Source of the DNA: Lepus europaeus | Lineage: Eukaryota; Chordata; Mammalia; Lagomorpha; Leporidae | Reading direction: 5' to 3' | Assembly: GCF_033115175.1 (NCBI RefSeq) | Contig: NC_084832.1 | Span: 14,435,342 to 14,499,341, forward strand | Length of the DNA stretch: 64,000 nt | In this document: in pieces, positions 45,671 through 56,139 of the stretch | Numbering within the stretch: the stretch's first letter is position 1 | How the letters are laid out: each line of letters begins with the position of its first letter | The notes under the pieces: generated by a model | What the model was told of the DNA's origin: nothing | Databases searched by the model: none | What the model saw: only the letters and a program-made list of their open reading frames with translations | Position numbers and translations under genes: made by a program

Positions 45671-45711
<41 letters not shown>

Positions 45712-45768
45712 TCTCCTTCTCTGTGTAACTCTTTCAAATAAATAAATAAATAAATATTTTTTAAAAAA
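45414..45768 (+). mobile_element. CSINE, full length, near consensus
   Basis: 'ggggccggcactgtggcgtg' head with intact B box 'ggttcgagtcc', a long (CT)n at 45675-45707 and 'aaataaataaataaata' tail. The target-site duplication is 'acaaccttg' (45406-45414 and 45771-45779). It landed at the edge of the older head fragment at 45779. Confidence 0.97.
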
Positions 45769-45778
45769 GAACAACCTT

Positions 45779-45855
45779 GGGGCCACAGATGTGGCACAGT
45801 GGGTTAAGCCACCATTTTATGCCAACATTCCCTAGCAGAGAGCTGGTTCCATTGA
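45779..45855 (+). mobile_element. CSINE head fragment
   Basis: 'ggggccacagatgtggcaca' followed by 'gtgggttaagccacc', then sequence unlike the body. Only the tRNA-like head remains. Confidence 0.75.
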
Positions 45856-46299
45856 ACCCCAGAAGTTCTGCTTTCAGTCAGATTGGCTGACTAGAAAATG
45901 ATGAAAGTTACTGAGGGGTGGGGGAAGTCAGCATTTCTAGATCAAAGAACGTTCAGGGAAGAGGAGAAGCGAGGAGCAGGTGTTAACATCAGTACCCTCA
46001 GTGGTGGACACCGAAAGTGGCACCATTAGAATCCTCTTAGAAGGGAGAGGAGAGCAAGGACAAGTGTAAAAGACACGGAGCCTGGAGCTCGGGCAAGAGA
46101 ATCACTGTGGGTCTCCCCATTCTTAAATGTCCCAGAAGAGAATTAAAATCATGGATCCATCCTCTAGTTAGGAGTTCTCTATGTTTAACCATGCCTAATC
46201 ATTTTTATTAGGCTTTTAAAGTAGAATAACGTTCGCATACAATAAAAAGGTATGGAGTGATGGAAGACACTGGTGATTCTTTTAGGCAGCAAAGTAGAC
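45856..46299. other. Unique sequence
   Basis: No repeat or exon recognised. Confidence 0.4.
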
Positions 46300-46768
46300 A
46301 TTAGCCTGTGGGTGAAGCTAAAAGGAAGAGCACGACGTTCCTACCCGGCACCCTTAGAAGCCAGCCTCGGAAGCAGCCCAGCATTTGCACATCAAAGTCC
46401 TACCCATGTCCTGAGAACTTTGTAGGTGGTCCCAGCCCTCCTTGCTGGAAACCTCCCAGGAGAATCTTCCTGGCCTGGTGCCATGGGGGCTACACAGTCT
46501 GATAACATTGGGTAATAAGACCTTGGGGGGAATTTCACAACCAGACAAAAAAGCCCTTTGTCCCACAATACCCCAGAGGAAGAAGGGGAGGGAAGAAGAA
46601 ATAGCAGGAAGAAGTGGACCCCATGCCCACATGAACCCCACGTGAATGTAGATGGGGCACTTGCAGCTCCTGGTGAGCTACCCATCCAACCCATCAGACA
46701 TACTTCTGCATTAAACTTTGCTTAAAGTTTGCTTACCACTACTCTGTCTCATGTCCAAAATTCTTTTC
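46300..46768 (+). mobile_element. LTR-like dispersed repeat, copy 2
   Basis: Aligns by eye with 26640-27112: 'agcagcccagcatttgcac', 'tcaaagtcctacccat', 'ggggggaatttcacaacc', 'agtttgcttaccactactct'. The end 'attaaactttgctt' could be a degenerate poly(A)/R-U5 region. Confidence 0.6.
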
Positions 46769-46770
46769 TT

Positions 46771-47127
46771 TTTTAAAGATCCATTTATTTATTTGAAAGG
46801 CAGAGTTGGCGGGGGGGGGGGGGGAGATAGAGATAGAGATAGAGATAGAGATAGAGATAGAGATAGAGAGAGAGAGAGATCTTCCATCTGCTGGTTCACT
46901 CCCCAAATGGCCACAACCAGCTGGGGCTGCGCCAGGCCAAAGCCAGGAGCTAGGAGTTTTGTCTGTGTCTCCCATGTAGGTGCCAAGGGCCCAAGCACTT
47001 GGGCCATCTTCTGCTGCTTTCCCAGGCTCATTAGCAGAGAGCTGGATCGGAAGGAACAGCCAGGACTCAAACCAGTCCCACTATGGGATGCTGGTGTTGC
47101 ACCTGCATACACAACAATACTAGCCCC
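46771..47127 (-). mobile_element. CSINE with G14 and hexanucleotide expansion
   Basis: Minus-strand copy whose AG-rich section has grown into G14 (46811-46824) followed by (GATAGA)n to about 46880. Head 'acaacaatactagccc'. Flanked by 'attctttt' on both sides. Confidence 0.94.
46811..46880. repeat. G run plus (GATAGA)n
   Basis: Fourteen G residues then seven near-perfect GATAGA units, passing into (GA)n, inside the CSINE. Confidence 0.95.
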
Positions 47128-47702
47128 TGAGATTCTTTTGTTATGGGGAGACAAGGACCTATATAGCAGCCATCTCAGCTAACAATTCCTCAAGAAATTA
47201 AACACAAAATTACTATATGATCTAGAAGTTCCAGTTCTGAGTAGTCGATGAATTGAAAACATGGTCTTGCAGAGGTACTTGCACACCATGTTCACAGCAG
47301 GATTCTTCCCAATACTCAAGAGGTGGGAGCAACTCAGGTATGGATGGACGAATGGAGAAAGAGAAGGTGGTGGACCCATACAAAGGAATATTACTCAGCC
47401 TTCAAAAAGAAAAGTGTCCTGACACATGCTAAAGATGTAGATAATCCTTGAGGGCACTGCACTAAGGGAAATTGTGTAGACACAAGTGACAAATGTTGTG
47501 TGGACCTCGCTTCTATGTGGTCCCTAGAGCAGTCAGTCTCTTCCAGACAGGCTGGGAGAGGGGAGAATGGGGAGTTGTTTAAGGGTGTGGGGTTTAAGTC
47601 TAGGATGATGAAAAGAATTCTAGCAATGGTTGTCAACCAATGTGAATGGACTTAATGCCCCTGGAGAGTCTTCCTAAGATGCTTAAAATGGTAATTTTGT
47701 GA

Positions 47703-48164
47703 TGTTGCAGTTGATTTCTCAACAATGTTGCAGTGGATTCCTTTCTGAGAGGAAGAGCCTGGTGGGGGCAAGAGGCGCAGAGTCACCACACAGACTCCGG
47801 GAGTCGGGTGAAAGCAGGCCTGAGGCGAGCAGCCCACCGACTCATTTATTTGAGTTAGTACAACAGCTTATATAGCCAAGACCAGCCAATCCAGTCAAGG
47901 GGCGGTCTATGCCCCAACCAATCACAGCCTGTTGCCAGGCAGTTTCCAAAGCCATTCAATCACAGCCTGTTGCCATTCAGACTCTTGTTGCCAGGCAGTT
48001 TCTGAAACCATCCAATCACGGCCTGCCATCAGTCAGGCTCTGTTGTCACATGGTTTCCTCTGTTGTCATGTGGTTTCCGAAGCCATCCAATCACGGCCTG
48101 TTGCTAGGCAGTTTCTGTTGTCAGCGGCCATCTTGGCATGACCTTTTCACCTCATTCCACCACA
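47703..48164 (-). mobile_element. Solo LTR of an endogenous retrovirus
   Basis: On the minus strand it begins TGTGGTGG and ends CTGCAACA (TG...CA ends). It carries repeated CCAAT boxes, a TATATAAG box (complement at 47868-47877), AATAAA (complement at 47845-47850) only about 20 bases later, and a U5-like tail. The very short TATA-to-poly(A) spacing implies a short R, as in betaretrovirus-like elements; that class call is inference. No gag, pol or env sequence flanks it. A clear target-site duplication is not visible. Confidence 0.8.
47912..48120 (-). repeat. CCAAT-containing repeat array in the LTR
   Basis: Four imperfect units share 'caatcacrgcctg' (starting near 47918, 47957, 48013 and 48088), separated by variants of 'ttgccaggcagtttc'. 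On the LTR sense strand each gives CAGGCYGTGATTG, and all but one complete the ATTGG CCAAT box. They sit just upstream of the TATA box, as U3 enhancer repeats do. Confidence 0.8.
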
Positions 48165-48256
48165 TTATTACACATATTTTAAACTGATAAGAACAGATAC
48201 TACACTTGATCTTAGCCAAAAGGCCGAGAAGCGATGTCATTATTACACATATTTTA
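48163..48256. repeat. 19-bp target-site duplication around the U2 copy
   Basis: 'cattattacacatatttta' occurs identically at 48163-48181 and 48238-48256. The first copy overlaps the LTR edge and the 3' junction of the U2 copy. Confidence 0.95.
48180..48235 (-). pseudogene. U2 snRNA retropseudogene, 3' truncated
   Basis: On the minus strand the sequence starts ATCGCTTCTCGG and runs collinear with U2 snRNA for 56 nt, through the GTAGTA branch-point recognition segment (48198-48203), ending at CAGTTTAA. The remaining 130 or so nt of U2 are absent and there is no poly(A) tail. The junction overlaps the target-site duplication by a few A/T bases. It lacks U2 promoter elements, the Sm site and the 3' stem-loops, so it is not functional. 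Confidence 0.95.
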
Positions 48257-48284
48257 TCACAATTTTAAAAATTATTAAGAAAAG

Positions 48285-48599
48285 GTTGGGGGGGGGGCAG
48301 GTATTTGGGCAATTAGGATGCTTCTATGGATACTCAAATCCCGTTTGGGAATACTTAGGTTCCAGTCCTGGCCCTGCTTTCAACTCCAGCTTCCTGTTGA
48401 TGTACACCCCGAGAGGCAACAGGCGATGGCTCAAGTGTTTGAGTCCCTGAGACTCATGTGGGAGACCTGGATTGAGCTGTAGTCTCCTGGCTTGGGCCTG
48501 GCCCAGCTCTGACTGTTGGGGACATTTGAGGAACCAACCTACAGAAGGGAAATTTTTCTTTGTCTCTCTCTGCCTTTCAAATAATTTTTTTTTTTTAAA
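48285..48599 (+). mobile_element. CSINE, older subfamily
   Basis: 'gggcaggtatttgggcaatt' head variant, 'acaccccgagaggcaacagg', 'catgtgggagacctggattg', 'ctctgcctttcaaataat' end. Confidence 0.87.
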
Positions 48600-49198
48600 G
48601 AAAGGTATGGAGTGAAAAGTTTTCTTCCCATCTTATAGCCTTGCCCAACTTCCTATGGTGCATGGATGGGAGTCACTGTAGGTACCTCAAGCAGAAGGGG
48701 ACTTAATATGAAGAAAATGTCTGGAAGGGCTGTCAGAGGCAACGTCAGAAGCCATCTGTGCAGTCTGAGAGCAGCCACCAGTGCTGTGACCCAGAGTCAG
48801 GAAGCAGTGCGGTCACCACGCTCACAACCATCTCCCAGCAACCACAGAAAGCTGCTGGCCCTGCCCTACAGTGTTCAGCTGCCCATGACCCATGGCCTTG
48901 ATTCCCCGCTGGAAAGAGCAGCGGGAAGACACTCCGTGCCTCCATTTCCCAAATCATCTATCAGTGTACCCAACTGACGAACCGCATTTGTGCGCAGCAT
49001 CCTAGCTGCAAAGGAGCCTGAGAATGTGTTTGTCTTCCTAACCTGCACAGATAATGCCCTAAAATGAGGATGGGATGGGAACTGAGAGAAGCAACTACAA
49101 TCCAACACACTGTTGCCATTGTCTTGAGGATCATTCTAGAGATTGTCCTACCACAGATGAACAGGACTACAGATTTACTTTTTAAAAAAGTACACAAT
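48600..49198. other. Unique sequence
   Basis: No repeat or exon recognised. Confidence 0.4.
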
Positions 49199-49500
49199 AG
49201 GGGTCAACGTGGCACAGCCCGTTAAGCCACCACTTGCTACACCTTTATCCCATATCAGAGCTCTGGTCTGAGTGCTGGCTGCTCTGCTTCTGATCCAGCT
49301 CCTGCTAATGTGCCTGGGAAAGCAGCAGATGGTGGCCCAACCACCTGATCTTCTGCCACACATAGGGGAGACCCAGATAGAGTTTCTGGCATTGACCTGA
49401 CCCAGATGTTGTGACCCTTTGGGGAGTGAACCAGCAGATGAGAGAGCTCTTTCTCTCTGTCTCTTCCTGTCACTGTCTCAAATAAATGAATAAGTAATTT
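49199..49500 (+). mobile_element. CSINE
   Basis: 'ggggtcaacgtggcacagcc' head, 'gctaatgtgcctgggaaagc' body, 'gtctcaaataaatgaataag' tail; mildly decayed. Confidence 0.9.
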
Positions 49501-50448
49501 CGAACAAATCTGCAATTGCGCCATGCCCCTCACTTTGTTCTGCACCTGTTGTTTTTCCCTGAACAATGAAAAATGTATCTGGGACACAGTTTCACATCCT
49601 CCTGTTTACCATGACAGTACAACGTGGAACACTAGAACTTTCTGCCTTCTATTTTAAGGGATTAGCTGACACTCGGGTGATTTCACCCTTTGCACTTTCA
49701 TGTGGTAATGGTTTTAATGCAATCACTGGAGTAGAACAGCCTTGACCTCATGAAAGCAAGTTGTTGCCTTTCCAAGAAGCAAAGGATCTGTTGGTGCCAT
49801 GGTCCACTCCTCTCGCCTCCTCCACAGGGCCGGCAATGCCCATTCCAGACCCAGTGGTGACCTGCCCTACTGCGTGTTCTGTCTGCTATAAATCACCTTA
49901 AGAGAGTAGGCCTTCTGTTGCCACAAAAATAAAATTCACGAAGTGGTAGAAGCTGTCAGAGCCACGTCCATGTTTCTGGGAGCAAGAACTGTTTTCATGA
50001 ACGCTACCTTGATCTCTAACTGCATGGACCTGTGTCTCAGCAGGGAGGCTCCTTCTGGCTTTGGCAACTTGTCCTGCCTGCACAGGAGCAGAGAGGATAG
50101 GCTGTGCAGTAGTCAGTGGACAAATGCTCTGGCTGTCTCACCCCTTGGGTGGGGAAACTCCGAGGAGCCCCTATCCCAGCAGAGTTGGACCTCAGCTGCT
50201 CACAGAAGCAGTTTGTTTAATGAAATGCTCTTTCCTTGTTCCTATTTTTTTCCTGCCTTATTTTTTCTCCCCAACCACTGTTTTCCCCAATGAACTGCCC
50301 CTGTATTTGAATCCTTGCCTAAGGACCTGTTTCCTGGGGGACTCAGTGTAAGACATGCACATTAATCAACAAAGGGCCGCACACCAGTGAGGGGCTAGTG
50401 GTACCTCCCGTAGAGGAGACCCAGCCTGAAGCCTTTTTCTTCTTCTTC
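49501..50448. other. Unique sequence
   Basis: No repeat assigned and no exon recognised. The frames near 49943-50351 have no family resemblance. Confidence 0.4.
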
Positions 50449-50790
50449 TTTTTTTTTTTTGAAAATTTATCTATTTATTTGAAAGGCAGAACCAGAGAAA
50501 GAGTGAAGGGGGGGGGGGGAGAGGGAGAGAGAGAGATCCTCCATCCACTAGTTCACTCCCCAAATGGCTGCAACAGCTGGAATTGGGCTGGTCTGAAGCC
50601 AGGAGCTTCTACTGGGTCTCCATTGTGGGTTCAAGAGCCCAAGTACTTGGGCCGTCTTCTGCTGTTTTCCCAGGTGCATTAGCAGGGAGCTGGATTGGGA
50701 GTGGAGCAGCTGGGAATCTAACCAGTGCCCATGTGGGATGCTGGCGTTGCTGGCTGTGGCTTTACCCATGATGCTACAATGCTGGCCCCC
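50449..50790 (-). mobile_element. CSINE with G-run
   Basis: Tail 'tctatttatttgaaaggcag', G10 or longer run near 50509-50519, 'agtacttgggccgtcttctg', head 'atgctacaatgctggccccc'. Confidence 0.93.
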
Positions 50791-50845
50791 ATCTAAAACT
50801 TTCTGACAGCAGTCTTGGGTCTCTGATTGGATATTTACACTCAGG

Positions 50846-51182
50846 GAGCTGTGACAGGCTGATTCATGTTCCCGGAAATCCACAGGTTGAAGCCTGGATC
50901 CCCAGGATCTCAGGGTGCAACCCAACTGGAGATAAGGTCTTAGGTGGTAAATAAGTTAAAATGATGTCTTCCAGTGAGCCCTGGTCTGATCTAGCAGTGT
51001 CCTTCTAAGAAGATGAGAGTAACACAAATGACAGTAAAGACCATGCAAGAAGTTAACTTGTAGACGCATTGATCTTGGACTTCCATCCTCCAATACCGTG
51101 ACAACATGCACCTGGCTTTGTTTAAGCTGCTCAGTTTGCAATAGTTGGCTGTGTCCACTGCAACAAATGAATTCAGAAAGAT
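50846..51182 (+). mobile_element. MLT-type LTR relic
   Basis: 'gctgtgacaggctgattcat', 'cattgatcttggacttccat' and 'gtttaagctgctcagtttgc' follow MLT-type order. Confidence 0.68.
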
Positions 51183-51360
51183 ACATCTTCTAGTGTCCGC
51201 TTCATTTGTGGACTCTTCTGGATTTTAGAAAGATCTTCTCTCTGGAGTGAGAACCCTTCCCCATAACTGCTTTTACTTCTGCCTTCAAACCAGAAGGAAT
51301 AAGTGCCCTCTTTCATGACACAGCCTCACTTAGATATGCAACTAAAGAGTTGTGAAGTGA

Positions 51361-51552
51361 AATCCAGCTCCCTGCTAATGCATCTTGAGGGAGGAGGGAG
51401 ACCTGGATGGAGTTCCAAGCTCCTGGCTCCAGCCTGGCCTAGCCCTAGCTATTGTGGCCATCTGGAGAGTGAACTAGCAGATAGAAGACTGATCTCTCTC
51501 TGGCTTTCCCTCTCTGACTTTCAAATTAAAATGAACCTTAAAAAAAAAAAGA
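51361..51552 (+). mobile_element. CSINE, 5' truncated
   Basis: Begins at 'atccagctccctgctaatgc', with a deletion before 'gggagacctggatggagttc', ending in an A-rich tail. Confidence 0.87.
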
Positions 51553-51790
51553 TATTTTTTAAAAGAGTTGCAAAGTGAGAAAGTACCTAAAAGGTCACCA
51601 AGGGCTGGCTGGCCCCACTGGTGGCACACCAAGGCAGTGAGGTGAACCCGGGGCTTTATACCAATGACTAAAGTCAACTGGGAGTCTGCTAGTATTGAAA
51701 CATTCTCCTAGGAAAAACCATCATTTGAGTGTCTGCCATGCTTGCACATTTTGTGGGGCGATTGGAAAGATAGACTATTAAGAATTATTA
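51553..51790. other. Unique spacer
   Basis: No repeat or exon recognised. Confidence 0.4.
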
Positions 51791-52110
51791 AAGGCCGGCA
51801 CTGTGGCGTAGTAGGTAAAGCTGCAGCCTGCAGTGCCAGCATCCCATATGGGTGCTGGTTTGAGCCCCAGCTGCTCCACTTCCGATCCAGCTCTCTGCTA
51901 TGGCCTGGGAAAGCAGTGGAAGATAGCCCAAGTGGTTGGGCCCCTACACCCACATAGGAGATCCAGAAGAAGCTCCTGGCTCCTGGCTTCAGATCAGCAC
52001 AGCTCCAGCCATTGTGGCCAATTGGAGAATGAACCAGCAGATGGAAGACCTCTCTCTCTCCCCCTCTCTGTAACTCTGCCTCTCAAATAAATAAAATCTT
52101 TAAAAAAAAA
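51791..52110 (+). mobile_element. CSINE, full length
   Basis: 'aggccggcactgtggcgtag' head, 'ggtttgagccc' B box variant, 'gtgttgggcccctac'-like body and 'aaataaataaaatcttt' tail. Confidence 0.95.
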
Positions 52111-52275
52111 AATGAACACACAATAAGGCGTGTAGTTTCTGGCTTCAGTTACCACCTCTTGCCAAGGTTGAACTTAAAAATATCAGGCTTATAATTATCT
52201 GTTTCAACGTGACTGATAATATTAGTTTGGTGTCTGTTCAATTTTATCCCTGTGTTGAGCAGAAATCCACTGTAT

Positions 52276-52690
52276 TGGGGAGACTTCAAAAAGTTCGTGG
52301 AAAAGTGGAACTAAGAGGTAAGTCTAGGGCAGACATTTGGCCTCGTGGTTAAGATGTCCATTTCTCACACTGGATTCCCTGAGTTTGAGAACTGGCTCCC
52401 GCTCCTGACTTCAGCTTCCTGTTTATGGAGACCTGGGAGACCATGGGGGTGGCTCAGGTAACCGAATTCCTGCCACCCATGTCGGAGATCTGGATTGCGT
52501 TCCTGGCTCTAGCTTCAGCCTTGGCCTAGCCCCAGCCATCCCAGGTACTTGGGGAATGAACCAGCAGATGGGAGTCCTCTGTTTCTCTCTCTCTTTGCCT
52601 ATCAGTAAGTCAAAATTAGAGCAAAAACTTTAAATAAGTTTATGTTAGTGCAAAATAATTTTTAAATCCAGAATACGTTTTCCATAATTT
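52276..52690. mobile_element. Palindromic MITE split by a CSINE
   Basis: Left end 'ggggagacttcaaaaagttc' with 'gtggaaaa'. Right part after the CSINE is 'tttatgttagtgcaaaataa' and 'ttttccataatttt'. Second case in the window of a CSINE inside this MITE. Confidence 0.6.
52323..52615 (+). mobile_element. CSINE, older subfamily
   Basis: 'gggcagacatttggcctcgt' head variant, 'cctgccacccatgtcggaga', 'ggaatgaaccagcagatggg', and a decayed tail. Confidence 0.88.
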
Positions 52691-52978
52691 TTTTTTTAAA
52701 TTAGAAAGGCAGGCAGAGGGAGACTCACATGGAGATCTCCCACCTGCTGGTTCACTCCCCAAATGCCTGCAACCGCTGAGGCTGTGCTTGGCCAAGGCCA
52801 GGAGCCTGGAACTCAAGCCAGGTCTCCCACGTTTGTGGCAGAGCCCTAAGTACTTGAGCTATCACCTGGGTGTGCAGCAGCAGGAAGCTGGAGTGGAAAG
52901 TAGGGCTGGAACATGAACTCAGATATTCTGATGTGGGAGGTATCCCAAGCAGTGTCTCAACTGCAATGCCAGTCACCC
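52688..52978 (-). mobile_element. CSINE, older subfamily
   Basis: T-rich tail, 'ctgctggttcactccccaaa', 'taagtacttgagctatcacc', 'cagcaggaagctggagtgga'; decayed head. Opposite in orientation to the copy at 52323. Confidence 0.87.
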
Positions 52979-53421
52979 CTCTCTCCACGAACTGTTTGCA
53001 GACCCTTCTATGGAGGAAGGGGCTGCATCTTTGCAACAGTAATGGCAATGGTAGTGGTCCTTGCAGCGTCTCCAGGGGAAACAGCACCTAGGAAGCAGTA
53101 AATGTGCAGTGATAGCAACGTCCCCATCCTGTCTGCTCTTTGATTTTACCCTCGTTTGCAGCAGATCTGGGAAAAGCACATTGGATCTTTAATTTTTGTC
53201 ACAACCTCACTTACTAATCCAATCTCTCACCCATGCTTCCCTGCATCTATGCTATTTACTTATTGTTCAGAGTGTCCTCTCCTTGGTCAATAGCTACTTT
53301 CAAAGTGAGCCTGTCCCTTGTTTGATTTGTATCTTTCTGCTTTTCTGTATGGGTTTCTTGAGCCCTTCGATCAATATAAAATCTTTGTCACAAATCCACT
53401 GGGTAAGAATCAAAGTTATAA
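52979..53421. other. Unique sequence
   Basis: No repeat or exon recognised. Confidence 0.4.
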
Positions 53422-53437
53422 ACAATTCTATAGGTTT

Positions 53438-53771
53438 TTTTTTTTTTAAAAAAGATTTATTTATTTATTTGAAAGGCAGAGTTACAGACAGAGAGAGGAA
53501 GAAACAGAGAGGTCTTCCATCTGCTGGTTCACTTTCCAAATGGCCGCAATGGCCAGAGTTAGGCCGACCCAAAGACAGAAACCAGGAACTTCTTCTGGGT
53601 CTCCCACGTGGGTGCAGGGGCCCAAGGACTTGGGCCATCTTCTACTGCTTTCCCAGGCCACAGCAGACAGCTGGGTCAGAAATGGAGCAGCCAGGACTTA
53701 AACCGGTGCCCATATGGGATGCCGGCACTCCAGGCAGAGGCTTAACCTGCTATACCACAGCGTCGGCCCCC
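53438..53771 (-). mobile_element. CSINE with 16-bp target-site duplication
   Basis: Complete minus-strand copy. Duplication 'acaattctataggttt' (53422-53437) and 'acaactctataggttt' (53772-53787), one difference. Confidence 0.96.
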
Positions 53772-53787
53772 ACAACTCTATAGGTTT

Positions 53788-54154
53788 AAGTTACAAATAC
53801 TTGAGGTCCAGACAGCATGGAATTGGGAGTCAAAACCCTGGGTTTGATCTTTTTAGTTTCCCCATTTTTTTCATCTGTTCCAGGGCCAGCTCTCCAAACT
53901 TCCATTTCTTCAATCATAAAATAGTGGAAAATACACCTTGCAAAGATCACATAAAGTAACACTGTGTGTCTGCCAAGTACTTGGAAGTACTCAGTGCCCC
54001 ACCCCGATTTAAGAGCTTAAAGAGGAGAGGGTGGCGAGCAAGTCTGCGGTCTGCTCCATTTTGCACAGTAACCAATACAGGCCATTCATCACACGCACAC
54101 AAGCTTAAACTCCCCATTCAAGCTGTACAAGCCCCCTGGAGTCCTGTGACGACT
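53788..54154. other. Unique sequence
   Basis: No repeat or exon recognised. Confidence 0.4.
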
Positions 54155-54310
54155 ATGATTTTGTTGATGAAGCAAGTGAGGCACAGAAAAGCTTTCAGTA
54201 AGAAAACCAGTCCCAGGGCCACAGGGATGGGAAGTTGCATAACTGTAGTTTGAAGCTGGGCAGCCTGACTGCAGAACTTCGACCCCTGCGCTGTGTTGCT
54301 GCTGTTGCAA
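54155..54310 (-). mobile_element. MIR relic
   Basis: 'gatgaagcaagtgaggcaca', 'cagtcccagggccacaggga' and 'agtttgaagctgggcagcct' are the reverse complement of a MIR. Confidence 0.75.
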
Positions 54311-54879
54311 CATCTGCATGTACCTTCTGCGGACTAGGGCGCGATGGCCACTGCTGTTCTACAAACCTGAACTCGTGTGGTGCACATACACGCAGCAGGA
54401 CGTGTCTTTAGAAGCATCTGGGACATTTCACAGTCATCAGACCCTTTCCTAAAGCACAGCTACATGGGTCACAACTCCCTCTGCACACTGACTGTGACAG
54501 GCCAGATCAGTGATGTCCGAACCGGCTGAGCTGCAGAAATCCGCTGGGTTGGATGGCAACCAACCCAAGGGTTGGATTCCCTGCCAAAAGGACTGAAATT
54601 CTGGAGAGGACCCAGAACTCTGTGTTAACAACAACGAAGACCTGGCGGGTGAGTCTGATGATTTGGGAATGGAAAGACTGGCGATGATTTCAGCTCTGAC
54701 TCAATGAATCCCTGAAGAATTTGTTAGCTCAGTGGTCAGTTGGAGACCGTTTTTGATCTCAATTGTCACATCACTGAGGCAGCTCATTGCATGGGAGATA
54801 TGGCAATCACATCATGAATTTCTCATCCCAAACACCAGAGGCAGGATGGACTCACCACTGTGATTTGTCACAACCATGG
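54311..54879. other. Unique sequence
   Basis: No repeat or exon recognised. Confidence 0.4.
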
Positions 54880-54892
54880 TTCTGTGAATTAT

Positions 54893-54952
54893 TATTATTT
54901 TTTAGAAAGTTTTTATTTGTTGAATGCAAATTTCATAGGTACAATTTTAGGA
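54893..54952 (-). mobile_element. 60-bp L1 3'-end insertion
   Basis: 'agtttttatttgttgaatgc' and 'aaatttcataggtacaattt' resemble an L1 3' end related to the rabbit-type copies. Perfect 13-bp flanks 'ttctgtgaattat' at 54880-54892 and 54953-54965 mark it as a discrete retrotransposition event. Confidence 0.8.
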
Positions 54953-54965
54953 TTCTGTGAATTAT

Positions 54966-55216
54966 AAGGCCAAATGGTCACATTTGGAGTTTTTTGCTGG
55001 GTCATATCACAGATTTCCTATGTGTGATACTGTGTGGTTCTTTTGTGTCATGCCAGGTACATGCAGATACTAAAACTCATTCTTGACAGTGACAACCTGG
55101 TTTAGGAGCTGGATTACAGAACTAAGCGCAATCACAACTAGAGGGGAATGATCTTATTGGTCATACAAATATGACAAAAGCTATGCCAATGCTGTAGTTT
55201 CAAAAAGATGCCATTA
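54966..55216. other. Unique spacer
   Basis: No repeat or exon recognised. Confidence 0.4.
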
Positions 55217-55540
55217 GGGGCTGGTGTTGTGGTGTAGTGAGTGAAGCTGCCGCCTGCAGGGCCGACATCCCATATGGGCACCAGATTGAGACCTGGCTGC
55301 TCCACTTCCCATCCAGCTACGGCCTGGGAAAGCAGTAGAAGATGGCCCAAATCCTTGGGCCCCTGCACCCACCTGGGAGACCTGGAGGAAGCTCCTGGCT
55401 CCTGGCTTCGGATCAGCGCAGCTGCATTTGTTGTAGCCATTTGGGGAGTGAACCAGCAGATGGAAGACCTCTCTCTCTGCCTCTCCTTCTCTCTCTGTGT
55501 AACTCTGCCTTTCAAATAAATAAATAAATCTTTTTAAAAA
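55217..55540 (+). mobile_element. CSINE
   Basis: 'ggggctggtgttgtggtgta' head, 'ggcccaaatccttgggcccc' body, 'ctgcctttcaaataaataaa' tail; flanks 'atgccattag' and 'atcccattaa'. Confidence 0.95.
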
Positions 55541-55604
55541 ATCCCATTAAATGCAGCTAAACATGAGGGTGTGTTTTTCACTGGAATTTTTGGTTGTGTT
55601 AGGG

Positions 55605-55800
55605 ATTTGACTGTTTTGCCTGCTATAACAGGATGTCATAGACTGGGTGGCTTTTAATAAACAAAAGAAATTAATTTCTCATAGTTCTGAAGACCCAGGT
55701 GTGTGGTTCATGGCTGAGTTTTTGCTGTGTCCTCACAAGGAGGTTGGGATTTCAACACAGGAGTCTTAGAGGGTCGCAAACGTTCCATCTATAGTGCAAC
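55605..55800 (-). mobile_element. MLT-type LTR relic
   Basis: 'tgcctgctataacaggatgt', 'catagactgggtggctttta' and 'ttaatttctcatagttctga' are the reverse complement of the LTR type at 18795. Confidence 0.7.
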
Positions 55801-56139
55801 CTGAGGTCAATGGCAGGCTGATTGATAGTTTGCAGGAAAAGTGAGGGGGGGGAGAAGAAGAAGAACATTCCATGGACCAGAATCATAGATGCACTCCATC
55901 ACTACACTCGGTATCACATTCTTCATTCCATCTGACTTTTCAAAATGTATGAAAACATTTTTGGTATTTGCAAAAAAAAAAATGACAAATGCCAATAATG
56001 CAAAAAAGTGTTCAATAATGAATATTTGCTTTCACCAAGTCACCTGCCCCTAAGACTACCCTCCCTCAGGTAGCCGCTGATCCAGCTAGGAGGGCTCACA
56101 CATACATGCGTGCACACGTATGCACTCTCAGGTTAAGGG
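55801..56139. other. Unique sequence
   Basis: No repeat or exon recognised. Confidence 0.4.

Larger units (their letters stand above)
47190..48283 (+). mobile_element. Old L1 3' end split by an LTR and a U2 copy
   Basis: 'catacaaaggaatattactc', 'gttcacagcaggattcttcc', 'aaaatggtaattttgtgatg' on the left and 'tattttatcacaattttaaa' on the right are consecutive parts of the L1M 3' end. The insertion order is L1, then LTR (47703-48164), then U2 copy (48180-48235). Confidence 0.75.

Noticed and set aside
45426..45710. Frames of 60-130 codons inside CSINEs (similar peptides recur many times)
   Set aside because: The recurring peptides are translations of the SINE body, which is a noncoding tRNA-derived repeat.
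47912..48120. CRISPR-like spaced repeats
   Set aside because: The host is a mammal, the units are imperfect and unequally spaced, and they lie in an LTR U3 with CCAAT boxes.
48180..48235. Functional U2 snRNA gene
   Set aside because: Only 56 nt are present, without promoter elements, Sm site or 3' stem-loops.
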